Source: Nonomuraea angiospora (GTDB taxonomy: Bacteria > Actinomycetota > Actinomycetes > Streptosporangiales > Streptosporangiaceae). From it: a stretch of DNA of 64,000 nucleotides. Shown here piece after piece: positions 16,294 to 24,972 of the stretch. Where the stretch lies: the NCBI RefSeq assembly GCF_014873145.1, contig NZ_JADBEK010000001.1, positions 2,356,001-2,420,000 on the forward strand, given 5' to 3'. The translations under genes and the position numbers were made by a program. Position 1 is the stretch's first letter, and each line of letters begins with the position of its first letter. Below the pieces are notes generated by a model. That model was not told the origin of the DNA and made no database searches. It saw only the letters and a program-made list of their open reading frames with translations.

Positions 16294-17213
16294 CTGCCTG
16301 TGCCCTTCTTGTCGAGGAGCCGTTTCGCGTTCTTCCCCATGAACAGGTCGCGATCGGCCTGGGTCATCTCAGCCGGGAAGGCTCCTTCGGCCGTGAGTCG
16401 TTCCACGAAGTTCGCCTGCTTGCCCTGCAGCCGGAAGATCGGCCAGTCGGTGCCGAACAGCACCTTGTGGTTGATGTTGCGGCGGAAGAACCGGTTGAGC
16501 CCGGCCACGCCGTCGGGGGCCTCGTAACCGCTGGCGTCGATGTAGACGTTCGGCCGGTTGTTGCAGAGCATCGCGCACTCGTCGGGATAGTGCACGCTGC
16601 CGTGCGCGAGCACGAAGTCCACGTCGGGGAAGTCGCGCGCGGGCCGGTCCACGTAGATGGGCAGCGCGATCTCGAAGTCGAGCGCCGGGGAGGTCGCGCC
16701 GATGTGCGACAGCACCGGCAGCCGATGCTGCGCGCAGATCTCGTAGAACGGGTAGAGCGCCCTGTCGTCGAGGCGGTAGCCGCATGGCGGGTAGAGCTTC
16801 ATGCCGTCGAAGCCGTACTCGACGATGGCCCGCTCGAACAGCGCGATCCCGTCGGCCCCCCAGCGCGGGTCGACGCCGACCAGGACGCGGAAGCGGCCGG
16901 GATGCCGATCGACGACGGCCTTGTGGTGGTCGATGATCTCCTCGATGGAGTGCGTGCCGTCCTTCAGCGCGTACGTGAAGTCCGGCAGCAGCAGCACGGC
17001 CTCGTCGATCCCCGCGTCCTCCATCTCCTTGACGAGCTGGTCGCACAGCGGGTCCTGGAGGGTCGCGTCGTGCATGCGGCGCAGCCGTTCCTTGGTCGCG
17101 GGCAGGCCGCGCGCCCGCATGGCCACGGCCATGTTGTCGATGACCCCGTCGCGGAAGGACGGCGGGAAGCACATCTCGGCCGCGACGTGGCAGTGGAAGT
17201 CGATGATCGTCAT
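16290..17213 (-). CDS. Amidohydrolase-2 family metal enzyme
   Basis: 307 aa with ATGA overlaps at both ends. TIM-barrel amidohydrolase signatures are in order: IDFHCHV (HxH at the N-terminus), GFDGMKLYPPCGYRLDD, LPVLSHIGATSPALDF (third His), VDFVLAHGSVHYPDE and LFGTDWPIF (Asp). This matches the amidohydrolase-2 group that includes ACMSD and gamma-resorcylate decarboxylase as well as lactone and amide hydrolases. The reaction is either decarboxylation or hydrolysis of a pathway intermediate; no specific substrate residues can be read. Confidence 0.82.
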   Translation of the reverse strand: MTIIDFHCHVAAEMCFPPSFRDGVIDNMAVAMRARGLPATKERLRRMHDATLQDPLCDQLVKEMEDAGIDEAVLLLPDFTYALKDGTHSIEEIIDHHKAVVDRHPGRFRVLVGVDPRWGADGIALFERAIVEYGFDGMKLYPPCGYRLDDRALYPFYEICAQHRLPVLSHIGATSPALDFEIALPIYVDRPARDFPDVDFVLAHGSVHYPDECAMLCNNRPNVYIDASGYEAPDGVAGLNRFFRRNINHKVLFGTDWPIFRLQGKQANFVERLTAEGAFPAEMTQADRDLFMGKNAKRLLDKKGTGR

Positions 17214-17440
17214 GAGTTCGCTCCCAGGCAGATGCCGACGATGTCGTGCACGTACTCGGCCTCGATGAACTCCCCCATGTGGCTCATGGCGTCGATGCCG
17301 GTCTGCTCCTCGAGGACGAACACGATGCTCATGAGCCCGATCGAGTCGACGCCGAGGTCGTTCCTGAGGCTCATGGACGGCGCCACGTCCCTGCCGGGCA
17401 GGACGCTGGCGATGATCTTGCAGAGCGCCTCCTCGGTCAC
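17210..17440 (-). CDS. Acyl/peptidyl carrier protein
   Basis: 76 aa from GTG 17440, which overlaps the ligase stop (GTGA). The phosphopantetheine motif is NDLGVDSIGLMSIVFVLEEQ, with Ser33 in a canonical D-S. Size and four-helix pattern are those of a stand-alone carrier protein. Placement directly behind the AMP-forming ligase suggests that the ligase loads this protein. Confidence 0.88.
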   Translation of the reverse strand: MTEEALCKIIASVLPGRDVAPSMSLRNDLGVDSIGLMSIVFVLEEQTGIDAMSHMGEFIEAEYVHDIVGICLGANS

Positions 17441-18963
17441 CTGTCGCCACTCCCCCAGACGGCGCGCGCGACCGCGCCACGGTCGATCTTGAAGTTCCGG
17501 GTCAGCAGACCGCTCTCCACGGTGAGCTCCTCCGCCGGGCGGACGAGAGTCGTCGCGATCCGGTGCGACGGCTCGCGGCCCGCGTTCATCCGCTTGATGT
17601 ACGCCTCGACCTCGGCCGCCCTGGCCGTGTCCTCGATGTCCTCGATGTCCTCGATCCAGAGGACGCAGGCGAGCAGCGCGGCGCCGGCCGGCAGGGCCAC
17701 CATGGCGCGGACGCCGGGGAAGGCGCGTTCGACGTCGGCCTCCAGCTCGGCCGGGTTGATCTTCACCCCGCTCCGGGTGATGATCACGTTCTTCTTGCGG
17801 CCGGTGAGCCGCAGGAATCCGTCCTCGAGGACCCCGAGGTCGCCGGTGGCGATCCTGCCGTCGGGGAGGAAGACCGCGTCCTGGGTCTCGACGCCTTCGT
17901 AGACGTACCCGGCGACCTGCGGCCGCTCTGCGCGTACGAGGACTTCGCCGTCGTCGCCGAGTTCGACGGTGATGCCGTCCACGGGCCGTCCGGCCGTGCC
18001 GATTTTGGCCCGGCCCGGCACGTTCATGGCGATCCAGCCGATCTCGGTGCTGCCGTAGAGCTCGTAGAGCGGCGCGCCGAGCTCCTGGAACAGGGCGACC
18101 ATGGCCGGCGGCACCGGCGCGGACCCGGTGTACATGAGCCGCACCCGCGACCCGTACATCGACAGCCACCCGCGGCCCTTGTCCATGCGCTCGGCCGGGT
18201 CGGCGGCCATGACGCGGTTGTGGAGCAGCTCGAAGAAGGACGGCGGGCCGAGGATGATCGTGGGCTCCACGGCCTTGAAAGCCTGGAACATGATCTCCGG
18301 CGGGACGACGGTGGCGGCGCAGCCCGTCCAGATCGCGAGGTAGGTGAGGTAGCGCTGCTGGAAGTTCGAGTACGGCATCACGATCGCGATGTCGTCGTCC
18401 GGCGTGACCTGCCAGGCGCGGGCCGACAGCTCGACGGTGTTGGCGATGCCGTCGTCGGTGAGCAGCAGGCCCTTCTGCGTGCCCGCGGTCCCCGAGGAGA
18501 ACGCGATCGTGCGCACGCCGGGCGGCAGCGCCGGAGCGTCGGCGTGCCGTACCGGGTCGAGCTTGACCGGCCGTTCGGAAAGGACCGCGGTGGCCGGGGG
18601 CAGGCCGGCGCCGGCCTCGCCCGGGAGCGCCCGGGTGACCAGCAGCGCGGCCAGCCGGTACGTGTCCACGAGCGCCCCGATCCGCGCCGCGTCGTGACGG
18701 TTCTCCGCCGGGATGGCGACGGGGACGCAGCCGAGTGCGAGCAGCGCGAGGTCGGCGAGGATCCACTCGTAGGAGTTGGGGCCGAGCACGCCGACGAGGT
18801 CGCCCGCGCCGAGGCCGCTGTCGCGCAGCTCGGCCATGAGCCGGCCGGCGTCGTCGTGGATCTCGGCGTACGTCCTGACCAGCGTGCTCCCGTCGCGCGA
18901 CAGGAAGCGCATCCGCTGCCCGGGGTGCTCGGCCAGCTTGTCCACCAGGGAGTCAACGAACAT
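17437..18963 (-). CDS. AMP-forming acyl/amino-acid ligase (stand-alone adenylation enzyme)
   Basis: 508 aa from ATG 18963, overlapping the peptidase gene by 11 nt. ANL-superfamily cores are in order: IAFSSGTAGTQKGLLL (A3), PLYELYGSTEIGWIA (A5), RIATGDLGVLEDGFLRLTGR (A7/A8), KKNVIITRSGVKINPAELE, and terminal RNFKIDRGAV with the catalytic Lys. A short acidic IEDIEDIED run lies near residue 440. It should activate a carboxylic or amino acid as the adenylate and transfer it to the 76-aa carrier protein encoded next. Substrate specificity cannot be read reliably. Confidence 0.88.
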   Translation of the reverse strand: MFVDSLVDKLAEHPGQRMRFLSRDGSTLVRTYAEIHDDAGRLMAELRDSGLGAGDLVGVLGPNSYEWILADLALLALGCVPVAIPAENRHDAARIGALVDTYRLAALLVTRALPGEAGAGLPPATAVLSERPVKLDPVRHADAPALPPGVRTIAFSSGTAGTQKGLLLTDDGIANTVELSARAWQVTPDDDIAIVMPYSNFQQRYLTYLAIWTGCAATVVPPEIMFQAFKAVEPTIILGPPSFFELLHNRVMAADPAERMDKGRGWLSMYGSRVRLMYTGSAPVPPAMVALFQELGAPLYELYGSTEIGWIAMNVPGRAKIGTAGRPVDGITVELGDDGEVLVRAERPQVAGYVYEGVETQDAVFLPDGRIATGDLGVLEDGFLRLTGRKKNVIITRSGVKINPAELEADVERAFPGVRAMVALPAGAALLACVLWIEDIEDIEDTARAAEVEAYIKRMNAGREPSHRIATTLVRPAEELTVESGLLTRNFKIDRGAVARAVWGSGDR

Positions 18964-20305
18964 GGAGGTGTTCCTGGACGTACTCGACGGACTGCATGGG
19001 CCTGCGGCGTAACTCCTCGACCAGCGGTTCGAGGGGCCCGAGGTCGGCCGGGCCGTACGCGGCGTGGAAGGCGAGCGCGGGCCCGGGGTCGGGCAGCAGC
19101 AGGGTCTCGGCCAGGACGCGGGCCAGCGACCGCAGCCCGGCGAGCACCACGTCCGGCTCACCGGCGAGGGCGGGCCCGTCCAGCGCGAGCGCGCCGAGTT
19201 TCACCAGGTAGGACAGCTGGAGGAACATGCCGTCGCTGTCGGGGAACGTGCCGAGCCCGCGGTCCACGTAACGCAGGCACTCGGCCAGGTAGTAGGAGAT
19301 GACGTCGGCCTGGTCCAGCCCGAGCGGCCCGGCCCACACCTCGGCCAGGACGAGGATGCCGAACACGTCGGCGGCCGTCTCCTGGAGCACCCCCACGACC
19401 CACGGGTCGGCCGTCCACAGCGGGGTGAAGTCGGTGGCGGGCCGGTGTACGAAGTGCCCGAACTCGTGGCTGAGCACCCCGAGCGTCGGAATCCCCGCGA
19501 ACCGCTCGGCCGCCGGGTCGAACCCGTTCCCCACCCGCGCGTACCGGGCGGAGAGCGGCCCGGACACCGTGTCGAGGACGGCCCGGTGGGTGTTGCGGAA
19601 GTAGTAGGTCTTCTTGTACGGCGACTGGTCGACCCCTTCGTCCTCCGGCAGGAAGTACGCGATGTGCTTGGGGTGCAGGTTGCCCTCCCCGGCCATGAAG
19701 AACAGCCGGGTCGCGCCGAACGCCGGGAGGTCGCCGAGCCGCAGGTCCGCCATGAGCGCGCGCAGGTACGGCTCGACCTGGTGCCGCTCGGCGAGCGCGG
19801 CGGCCACGTACTCCTGCCCCGCGTCGTCGCGGCGGCAGGCGAACGCCGTGGGCAGCCCGCCGGGGTCCTTGCCCGACCAGGTGCCGAGATGGCCCGCGAC
19901 GAGCGTCACATCCTCCCGCAGCTCGGCGAGCTCGCACAGGGCGTCGGCGGAGTAGCCGTGCTCGACGGCGTCGGCGCGCAGCGCGAGCGCGCGCCGGTCG
20001 GCGTCGTCGGGCAGGTGCTTGGCGATGTCCCGCATGGCGGAGGCGACCAGCGCCGGGGCGTGGAAGCGCCGTCTTTCCCGCGAGTCCTCGGGCGGCCCCG
20101 CCGCCTCCTTGACCCGTTGCCAGTCGGCGTCCACGGCCGCCCTCAGCGCGGCCAGCCCGGCCAGGAAGCCGCCGCCGAGGTCCGGGGTCTCGGCCGCGAG
20201 GTCGAGGCAGGCCAGCTGGTAGCCGGCGGACGGCGGCCAGAAGGCGCTGCGCCAGTCGCGGAAGGTCCCGGCGGCGGCCAGGTTGCGTGCGTAGTCGAAC
20301 CTCAT
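18953..20305 (-). CDS. HExxH zinc metallopeptidase
   Basis: 450 aa from ATG 20305 (ATGA overlap with the GMC gene). The zincin motif GVLSHEFGHFVHRP is followed about 30 residues later by LQETAADVFGILVL, giving the HExxH + ExxA/D arrangement of gluzincins. There is no signal peptide, so it is cytoplasmic. The N-terminal ~200 residues are helical (RALALRADAVEHGYSADALC). In the tabtoxin cluster the zinc peptidase TabP is tied to maturation of the toxin dipeptide. A comparable processing or release role is plausible here, although the two families need not be homologous. Confidence 0.75.
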   Translation of the reverse strand: MRFDYARNLAAAGTFRDWRSAFWPPSAGYQLACLDLAAETPDLGGGFLAGLAALRAAVDADWQRVKEAAGPPEDSRERRRFHAPALVASAMRDIAKHLPDDADRRALALRADAVEHGYSADALCELAELREDVTLVAGHLGTWSGKDPGGLPTAFACRRDDAGQEYVAAALAERHQVEPYLRALMADLRLGDLPAFGATRLFFMAGEGNLHPKHIAYFLPEDEGVDQSPYKKTYYFRNTHRAVLDTVSGPLSARYARVGNGFDPAAERFAGIPTLGVLSHEFGHFVHRPATDFTPLWTADPWVVGVLQETAADVFGILVLAEVWAGPLGLDQADVISYYLAECLRYVDRGLGTFPDSDGMFLQLSYLVKLGALALDGPALAGEPDVVLAGLRSLARVLAETLLLPDPGPALAFHAAYGPADLGPLEPLVEELRRRPMQSVEYVQEHLHVR

Positions 20306-21900
20306 GCGTTCTCCAGGAAATCGGCGATAACGAGCGCTGCGCCTTTTTCGCCGATCATCATGCTCGCGGCGTTCGTGTTGCCCGAGACCATGGTCGGCAT
20401 CACCGAGGCGTCGATCACGCGCAGCCCGGACAGGCCGTGGACGCGCAGCCGGTGGTCGACGACCGCCATCGGGTCGGCGCCCATCCGGCACGTCCCCACC
20501 GGGTGGTAGGACGTGTCGCCGTTCTCCCGCGCGTAGGCGACCAGCTCGTCATCGGTCCGGACGTCCTTGCCCGGGATCAGCTCGAACTCCCGGTACGCGT
20601 CGAGCGCGGGATCCTCGACGACGCGGCGCGCGATGCGCATCCCAGCGACCAGCCGCGCGCGGTCGGCCTCGGCGGCGAGGAAGCGCGGCCGGATCGCGGG
20701 CGGGGCCATCGGGTCGGCGGAGCGGATGTGGATGGACCCGGCCGACTCGGGCCGCAGCGGATAGACGCCGACGGTCATGCCGGGAGCCGTGTCCAGCCGC
20801 CGGGTCGCCCCCGCGCCGTAGCTGGCCGGAGCGAAGTGGAACTGCAGGTCCGGCCGCGGTTCGGCGTCGGACGAGCGGACGAACCCGTGGCCGAGCGCGA
20901 TGGGCAGGCTGAGCAGCCCGCGGCGGCGCGTCACGTACGTCGCGACCTCGCGGGCCAGGCGCAGGCCGCGCGAGCGCTCGTTGAACGTGATGGGACGGCG
21001 GACCCGCCAGCGCAGCCGGGTCGCGTAGTGATCGCGGAAGTTCTCGCCGACTCCGGGCAGATGGCGCACGACCGGCACCCCGGCGGCGGCGAGCACGTCG
21101 GCGGAGCCGATCCCCGACAGTTCGAGCAGCTGCGGCGACTGGACGGCGCCCGCGCTGACGATCACCTCGCGCCCGCAGCCGGCCTGCCGTGCCCGGCCCT
21201 GGTGGCGGAAGGTGACGCCGACGCAGCGCGTGCCCTCGAACCGCAGCCCGGTGACGTGCGCGTCGGTGAGCACCATGAGGTTGGGCCGCCGCAGCGCGCG
21301 GCGGAGATACGTCCCCGCGACCGACGAGCGGCGGCCGCGGTCGTGGTTGACCTGGTAGTAGCCGAAGCCCTCCTGGTCACCGGAGTTGTAGTCGGGGTTC
21401 TCCCGGTATCCGGCTTTCTGCGCGGCCACCAGGAACGCGTCGCACAGCTCGTCACGCTCGCGCGGCAGGCCGACGCTGATCAGCCCGCCGCTCCCCCGGC
21501 TCGGCCCGCCGATCGCCGTGCGCTCCAGGCTCCGGAAGTACGGCAGGACGCCGGCCCACGACCAGCCCGGGTTGCCGAGCCGCTCCCACTCGTCGTAGTC
21601 CTCGCACTGGCCGCGGACGAAGATCATGCCGTTGATCTGGTTGGACCCGCCGAGCAGGCGCCCGCGGGGGATGCGCAGGGTCCGGCCGCCGATCGTCGGG
21701 TCGGCATCGGTCTCGAAGCACCAGTCGTAGCGGGGGTTGCCCATGAGGATGGTCTCCGCGGCCGGGATCGACAGCAGCGGGCTGCGCCGCCGCGACCCCG
21801 ACTCCAGCAGCAGCACCCGCGTGCCGGGGTCCTCGGACAACCGCGCCGCGAGCACGCACCCCGCCGCGCCCGCTCCCACGATGATGTAGTCCGCCCGCAT
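20302..21900 (-). CDS. GMC-family FAD oxidoreductase
   Basis: 532 aa. It starts directly after the stop of the dioxygenase gene. The FAD-binding Rossmann motif MRADYIIVGAGAAGCVLAAR leads into LLLESG; GMC signature 1 is at IPRGRLLGGSNQINGMIFVR, signature 2 at IVSAGAVQSPQLLELSGIG, and the catalytic His region at GDTSYHPVGTCRMGAD. It has the length and layout of choline-dehydrogenase-like enzymes, which oxidise primary or secondary alcohols. In the cluster it could oxidise a hydroxyl installed by the adjacent dioxygenase. Confidence 0.88.
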   Translation of the reverse strand: MRADYIIVGAGAAGCVLAARLSEDPGTRVLLLESGSRRRSPLLSIPAAETILMGNPRYDWCFETDADPTIGGRTLRIPRGRLLGGSNQINGMIFVRGQCEDYDEWERLGNPGWSWAGVLPYFRSLERTAIGGPSRGSGGLISVGLPRERDELCDAFLVAAQKAGYRENPDYNSGDQEGFGYYQVNHDRGRRSSVAGTYLRRALRRPNLMVLTDAHVTGLRFEGTRCVGVTFRHQGRARQAGCGREVIVSAGAVQSPQLLELSGIGSADVLAAAGVPVVRHLPGVGENFRDHYATRLRWRVRRPITFNERSRGLRLAREVATYVTRRRGLLSLPIALGHGFVRSSDAEPRPDLQFHFAPASYGAGATRRLDTAPGMTVGVYPLRPESAGSIHIRSADPMAPPAIRPRFLAAEADRARLVAGMRIARRVVEDPALDAYREFELIPGKDVRTDDELVAYARENGDTSYHPVGTCRMGADPMAVVDHRLRVHGLSGLRVIDASVMPTMVSGNTNAASMMIGEKGAALVIADFLENA

Positions 21901-22737
21901 CTAACCGGCCGCCGCGAGGGTGGTCCGGTGCATGAGGCGCCGGTGGTTGACGTCGTCGTAGGGGGTGGCCCGGTGCATGGCGCTGCGGTTGTCCCACAGG
22001 ACGATGTCGCCGGCCTGCCAGCGGTGGCGGTAGGTGAAACGCGGCATCGTGGCGAACTCCTGCAGGAACGTGATGAGCGGCCGGCTCTCGTCCTCGGACA
22101 TCCCCTCGATCCGCCACGGCACGTTGCCGCCGACGTACAGGGCCTTGCGTCCGCTCACGTCGTGCACCTTCACGATCGGGTGCGCGACGTCGGCCCACTC
22201 CTCGCGTTCCTTGGCGGTGGGCGGCGGCCGGTCCGGGTAGTTGTAGGGCCGTGACTGGACCCGGCTGATGATGACCCTGAGATCGGCGATCCGGTCCTTG
22301 ACCTGGTCCGGGAGCGCGTCGTAGGCGGCGTACATGTTGCCGTACCACGTGTCCCCGCCGACCGGCGGCACCTCGCGCGCGTACAGCATCGACCCCGCCG
22401 GCGGGGCGGCCAGGTACGCGCCGTCGCTGTGCCACACCCGCCCGCTGTACGCCGAGCCGATCGGCTTGCCGTCACGGGTCAGATTCGACAGGACGAGGAT
22501 CTCGGGATGGTCGTCGGCGTTGAACTGGGACCTGGTGTAGGTGACCACCCGGCCGAACCTGCGGCTGAACTCCACCTGTTCGGCCGGGGTCATTTCCTGG
22601 CCCCTGATCAGCAAAATGGTGGTGTCGATCCAGGCGCGATAGATGCGCTCGAAATCCTGGTCGGAAATATAACCGGTGACATCAATGCCACGGACTTCAG
22701 TGCCAATACCCGCCGTGATGGGAATCAACTCAAGCAC
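21901..22737 (-). CDS. TauD/clavaminate-synthase-class Fe(II)/2OG dioxygenase
   Basis: 278 aa from GTG 22737, giving VLELIPITAGIGTEVRGID, the normal N-terminus of the family. An in-frame TTG at 22773 would add 12 alanine-rich residues. The iron facial triad is visible as RVWHSDGAY (H-x-D) with distal His in NRSAMHRATPYDD; the 2OG Arg is in the terminal RRLMHRTT. TblC of the tabtoxin cluster belongs to the same superfamily. Likely roles are hydroxylation, desaturation or ring modification. It is the first gene of the fourteen-gene leftward operon, and a promoter close upstream suggests leaderless translation. Confidence 0.85.
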   Translation of the reverse strand: MLELIPITAGIGTEVRGIDVTGYISDQDFERIYRAWIDTTILLIRGQEMTPAEQVEFSRRFGRVVTYTRSQFNADDHPEILVLSNLTRDGKPIGSAYSGRVWHSDGAYLAAPPAGSMLYAREVPPVGGDTWYGNMYAAYDALPDQVKDRIADLRVIISRVQSRPYNYPDRPPPTAKEREEWADVAHPIVKVHDVSGRKALYVGGNVPWRIEGMSEDESRPLITFLQEFATMPRFTYRHRWQAGDIVLWDNRSAMHRATPYDDVNHRRLMHRTTLAAAG

Positions 22738-22743
22738 GGCGGG

Positions 22744-22773
22744 AGCATACGGCGCGGCCGCCGCGCGGCGCAA
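22744..22773 (-). promoter_or_regulatory. Predicted promoter of the leftward biosynthetic operon
   Basis: On the minus strand TTGCGC (22773-22768) and TATGCT (22749-22744) are 18 bp apart, with 6 nt from the -10 box to GTG 22737. Transcription would then begin at or next to the start codon, which agrees with the absence of a ribosome-binding site. The score rests on this pair only. Confidence 0.4.
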
Positions 22774-22944
22774 GGACGCGGGAAACTTTCATTTACCGTA
22801 ATCGGCCCGGCGGGCGGCCCCGATAAGTGTCGGGACAAAATTCGGGACCGGCGCCGACCAGCGAGTTTACATGTTACAGACTTCTCACACCCGGCGAATC
22901 AGCCGGCGCCCGCCTTTGTTCCGGCCGGTATTGGACACGGGCCT

Positions 22945-22972
22945 TTGCCCGCCGTCGGCCGCGTGTTACGCT
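22945..22972 (+). promoter_or_regulatory. Candidate promoter of the rightward biosynthetic operon
   Basis: TTGCCC and TACGCT are 16 bp apart and sit 57 nt before GTG 23030. The same divergent ~290-nt region also serves the leftward operon and contains a relatively A+T-rich patch around 22785-22805. No clear operator palindrome was found. Confidence 0.3.
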
Positions 22973-23029
22973 CCTGCCGCCCGTCCGACGGCCGGAAACT
23001 CAACGGCGACAAACTCAGGGAGGGAAAGG

Positions 23030-23725
23030 GTGCCGCAATCCAGACCGGAGCTGGCGCGCATTCACGACTATTACTGCCTGCCCCGCTCCGTCGGCTCCGC
23101 CTCGCAGAGCATCTATGACATTTGGGAGAGCGGTGGCGCCTTCAACGACTCCATCACCCCCTCGACCTACGTCCCCGAATACCGCGCGCACGTCGTCCTC
23201 AAGATCCTCATGCTGACCGCCCCCGGGGCGGCGGTGCTCTCGCTCGGCTGCGGCAACGGCTTCGTCGAAGGCGACCTCGTCACGCACGGCTGCGACGTGC
23301 GCGCCATCGACTGCAACGCCGAAGCCGTCGAGCTGACCAGGCAGAAGGGGGTGGACGCCCGCACCGTCGACTTCTTCGACCTGCCTCCCGCCGACGCCGC
23401 CGACGTCTCGGTCGTCTACGCCGACGGCCTGCTCGGCCATCTCTTCGACGCGGCCGGGGAGCTCGCCCCCGCCCTCGGAAAGCTGCGCGACCTGGCCCTG
23501 CGGCCGGGAACGTACCTGGTCCTGTCCAACGACGCGCCCCGCGACGCCAAGGCCGACTTCGCGCCGCACGAGCACGTGGACGGGTTCTGGTTCATCGCCA
23601 AGGACTATCTGCACAAGAGCCTGATTTCTTTCGGGTTCGAGCCGGTGGAAAGCTACTATTTCCCGTATCTGCGGCCGGTCAGCGGAATTCGTAACCGCAC
23701 GATCTGCGTCGCGCTCGTGCCCTGA
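23030..23725 (+). CDS. SAM-dependent methyltransferase
   Basis: 231 aa from GTG 23030, with AGGGAAAGG immediately upstream as ribosome site; this start was chosen over longer in-frame ones because the upstream codons lack protein character. Class I SAM motif I is AAVLSLGCGNGFVEGDLVTH, then DVRAIDCNAEAVELT and SVVYADGLLGHLFDAAGEL. The C-terminus has SFGFEPVESYYFPYL. First gene of the rightward operon. In tabtoxin biosynthesis one carbon comes from the methionine methyl group, so a C-methylation here would be consistent, but N- or O-methylation cannot be excluded. Confidence 0.82.
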   Translation: MPQSRPELARIHDYYCLPRSVGSASQSIYDIWESGGAFNDSITPSTYVPEYRAHVVLKILMLTAPGAAVLSLGCGNGFVEGDLVTHGCDVRAIDCNAEAVELTRQKGVDARTVDFFDLPPADAADVSVVYADGLLGHLFDAAGELAPALGKLRDLALRPGTYLVLSNDAPRDAKADFAPHEHVDGFWFIAKDYLHKSLISFGFEPVESYYFPYLRPVSGIRNRTICVALVP

Positions 23726-23746
23726 CGATCGGATCCCGTCTTGCCA

Positions 23747-24970
23747 ATGTCGGCTGAATTCGCCGAGCGACTGCTGCCGCGGCTCCCCGAGCTCGTCGCG
23801 GATTACGGCACGCCATTCCACGTCTACGACGCGCGCAACATCGTGGCCACCCACGAGGCGATGACACGCGCATTCGGCGACACCTCGTACCGGCAATATT
23901 TCGCCGTGAAGGCGTTGCCGAACCTGAATATCCTGGCATTGCTGCGCGCCGCCGGAAGTGGTTTCGACTGCTCGTCGGCGGTGGAAGTGCGGCTGGCCGG
24001 GACGGTCGGCGCCCAGGCCGGTGACATCGTGTTCACCTCCAACAACACCACGCTGTCCGAATATCGCGCGGCCCGCGCCGCCGGAGCACTGATAACGTTC
24101 GACGACAGGTCGTTCGCGGAAAAAGTCGGTGAACTTCCCGATACCGTCGCCTTCCGCATCTCCCCCACCGGGCTGGCCGCCGGTTGCGCGCTCATGGGCG
24201 ACGCGGCGCACAGCAAGTTCGGCGTGCCCGTGCGGGAGCTCGCCGGCGCGTACGCCGACGCCGTCGCCCGTGGCGCGCGGCGGTTCGGCATCCACGGCAT
24301 GACGTGCGCCAACGAGCTCGACACCGGCCGCGCCGCGCGGGCGGCCGCCGACGTCATCCGGCACGGCGCGCGGGTCGCCGAGGCCGTCGGGATCGAGCTC
24401 GAGTACGTGAACGTCGGCGGCGGGCTCGGCATCCCCTACCACGAGGACGACAAACCCATCGACTTCACCGCGTACGCGGACGAGATCCTCGCGGCCCGGG
24501 AGGAGTTCTTCGGCCCCGGCGGGCCGCGCATCCTCACCGAGATCGGCCGGTACGTCACCGGCCCGCACGGCGTCCTCGTCACCCGCGTCATCAACCGCTG
24601 CCGCAAGGGCCACGAGATCGTCGGCCTGGACGCCTCGATGTCGTCGCTGATGCGGCCCGCCATGTACGGCGCGTACCACCACATCTCCCTGCCTTTCGCC
24701 GAGGGCAGGGAGCTCGGCCGATTCGACGTCGTCGGCGCGCTCTGCGAGAACCTGGACAAGTTCGCCATCGACCGCGAGCTGCCCGAGCCCCGCGACGGCG
24801 ACATCGCGCTCATCCACGACACCGGAGCCCACGGCCACGCCATGGGCTTCACCTACAACGGCCGCCTGCGCCCCGCCGAGCTGATGCTCACCGACGGCGG
24901 CGACGTGGTGGAGATCCGGCGGGCCGAAACCTACGACGACTACATCGCGACCGTCCGCTGGGGAGTGTGA
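23747..24970 (+). CDS. LysA-like PLP-dependent amino-acid decarboxylase
   Basis: 407 aa from ATG 23747; a TTG two codons earlier is possible. It is a fold-type III decarboxylase: PLP Lys in YRQYFAVKALPNLNIL (K55), FDCSSAVEVRLA, glycine-rich phosphate loop YVNVGGGLGIPYH, and the dimer-interface Cys motif ALCENLDKFAID (CExxDxF, as in diaminopimelate decarboxylase). TabA of the tabtoxin cluster is LysA-like. BtrK, also in this family, decarboxylates a carrier-bound glutamate. Here it probably decarboxylates a diaminopimelate-type or carrier-bound amino acid rather than serving lysine synthesis, given the neighbours. Confidence 0.88.
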   Translation: MSAEFAERLLPRLPELVADYGTPFHVYDARNIVATHEAMTRAFGDTSYRQYFAVKALPNLNILALLRAAGSGFDCSSAVEVRLAGTVGAQAGDIVFTSNNTTLSEYRAARAAGALITFDDRSFAEKVGELPDTVAFRISPTGLAAGCALMGDAAHSKFGVPVRELAGAYADAVARGARRFGIHGMTCANELDTGRAARAAADVIRHGARVAEAVGIELEYVNVGGGLGIPYHEDDKPIDFTAYADEILAAREEFFGPGGPRILTEIGRYVTGPHGVLVTRVINRCRKGHEIVGLDASMSSLMRPAMYGAYHHISLPFAEGRELGRFDVVGALCENLDKFAIDRELPEPRDGDIALIHDTGAHGHAMGFTYNGRLRPAELMLTDGGDVVEIRRAETYDDYIATVRWGV

Positions 24971-24972
24971 CC

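Noticed and set aside
17563..19302. 579-codon plus-strand frame
   Set aside because: Shadow of the AMP ligase and peptidase genes, whose motifs are unambiguous on the minus strand.
22738..23029. Operator palindrome in the divergent biosynthetic promoter region
   Set aside because: Only weak, short inverted repeats were found, so none is reported beyond the two candidate promoters.
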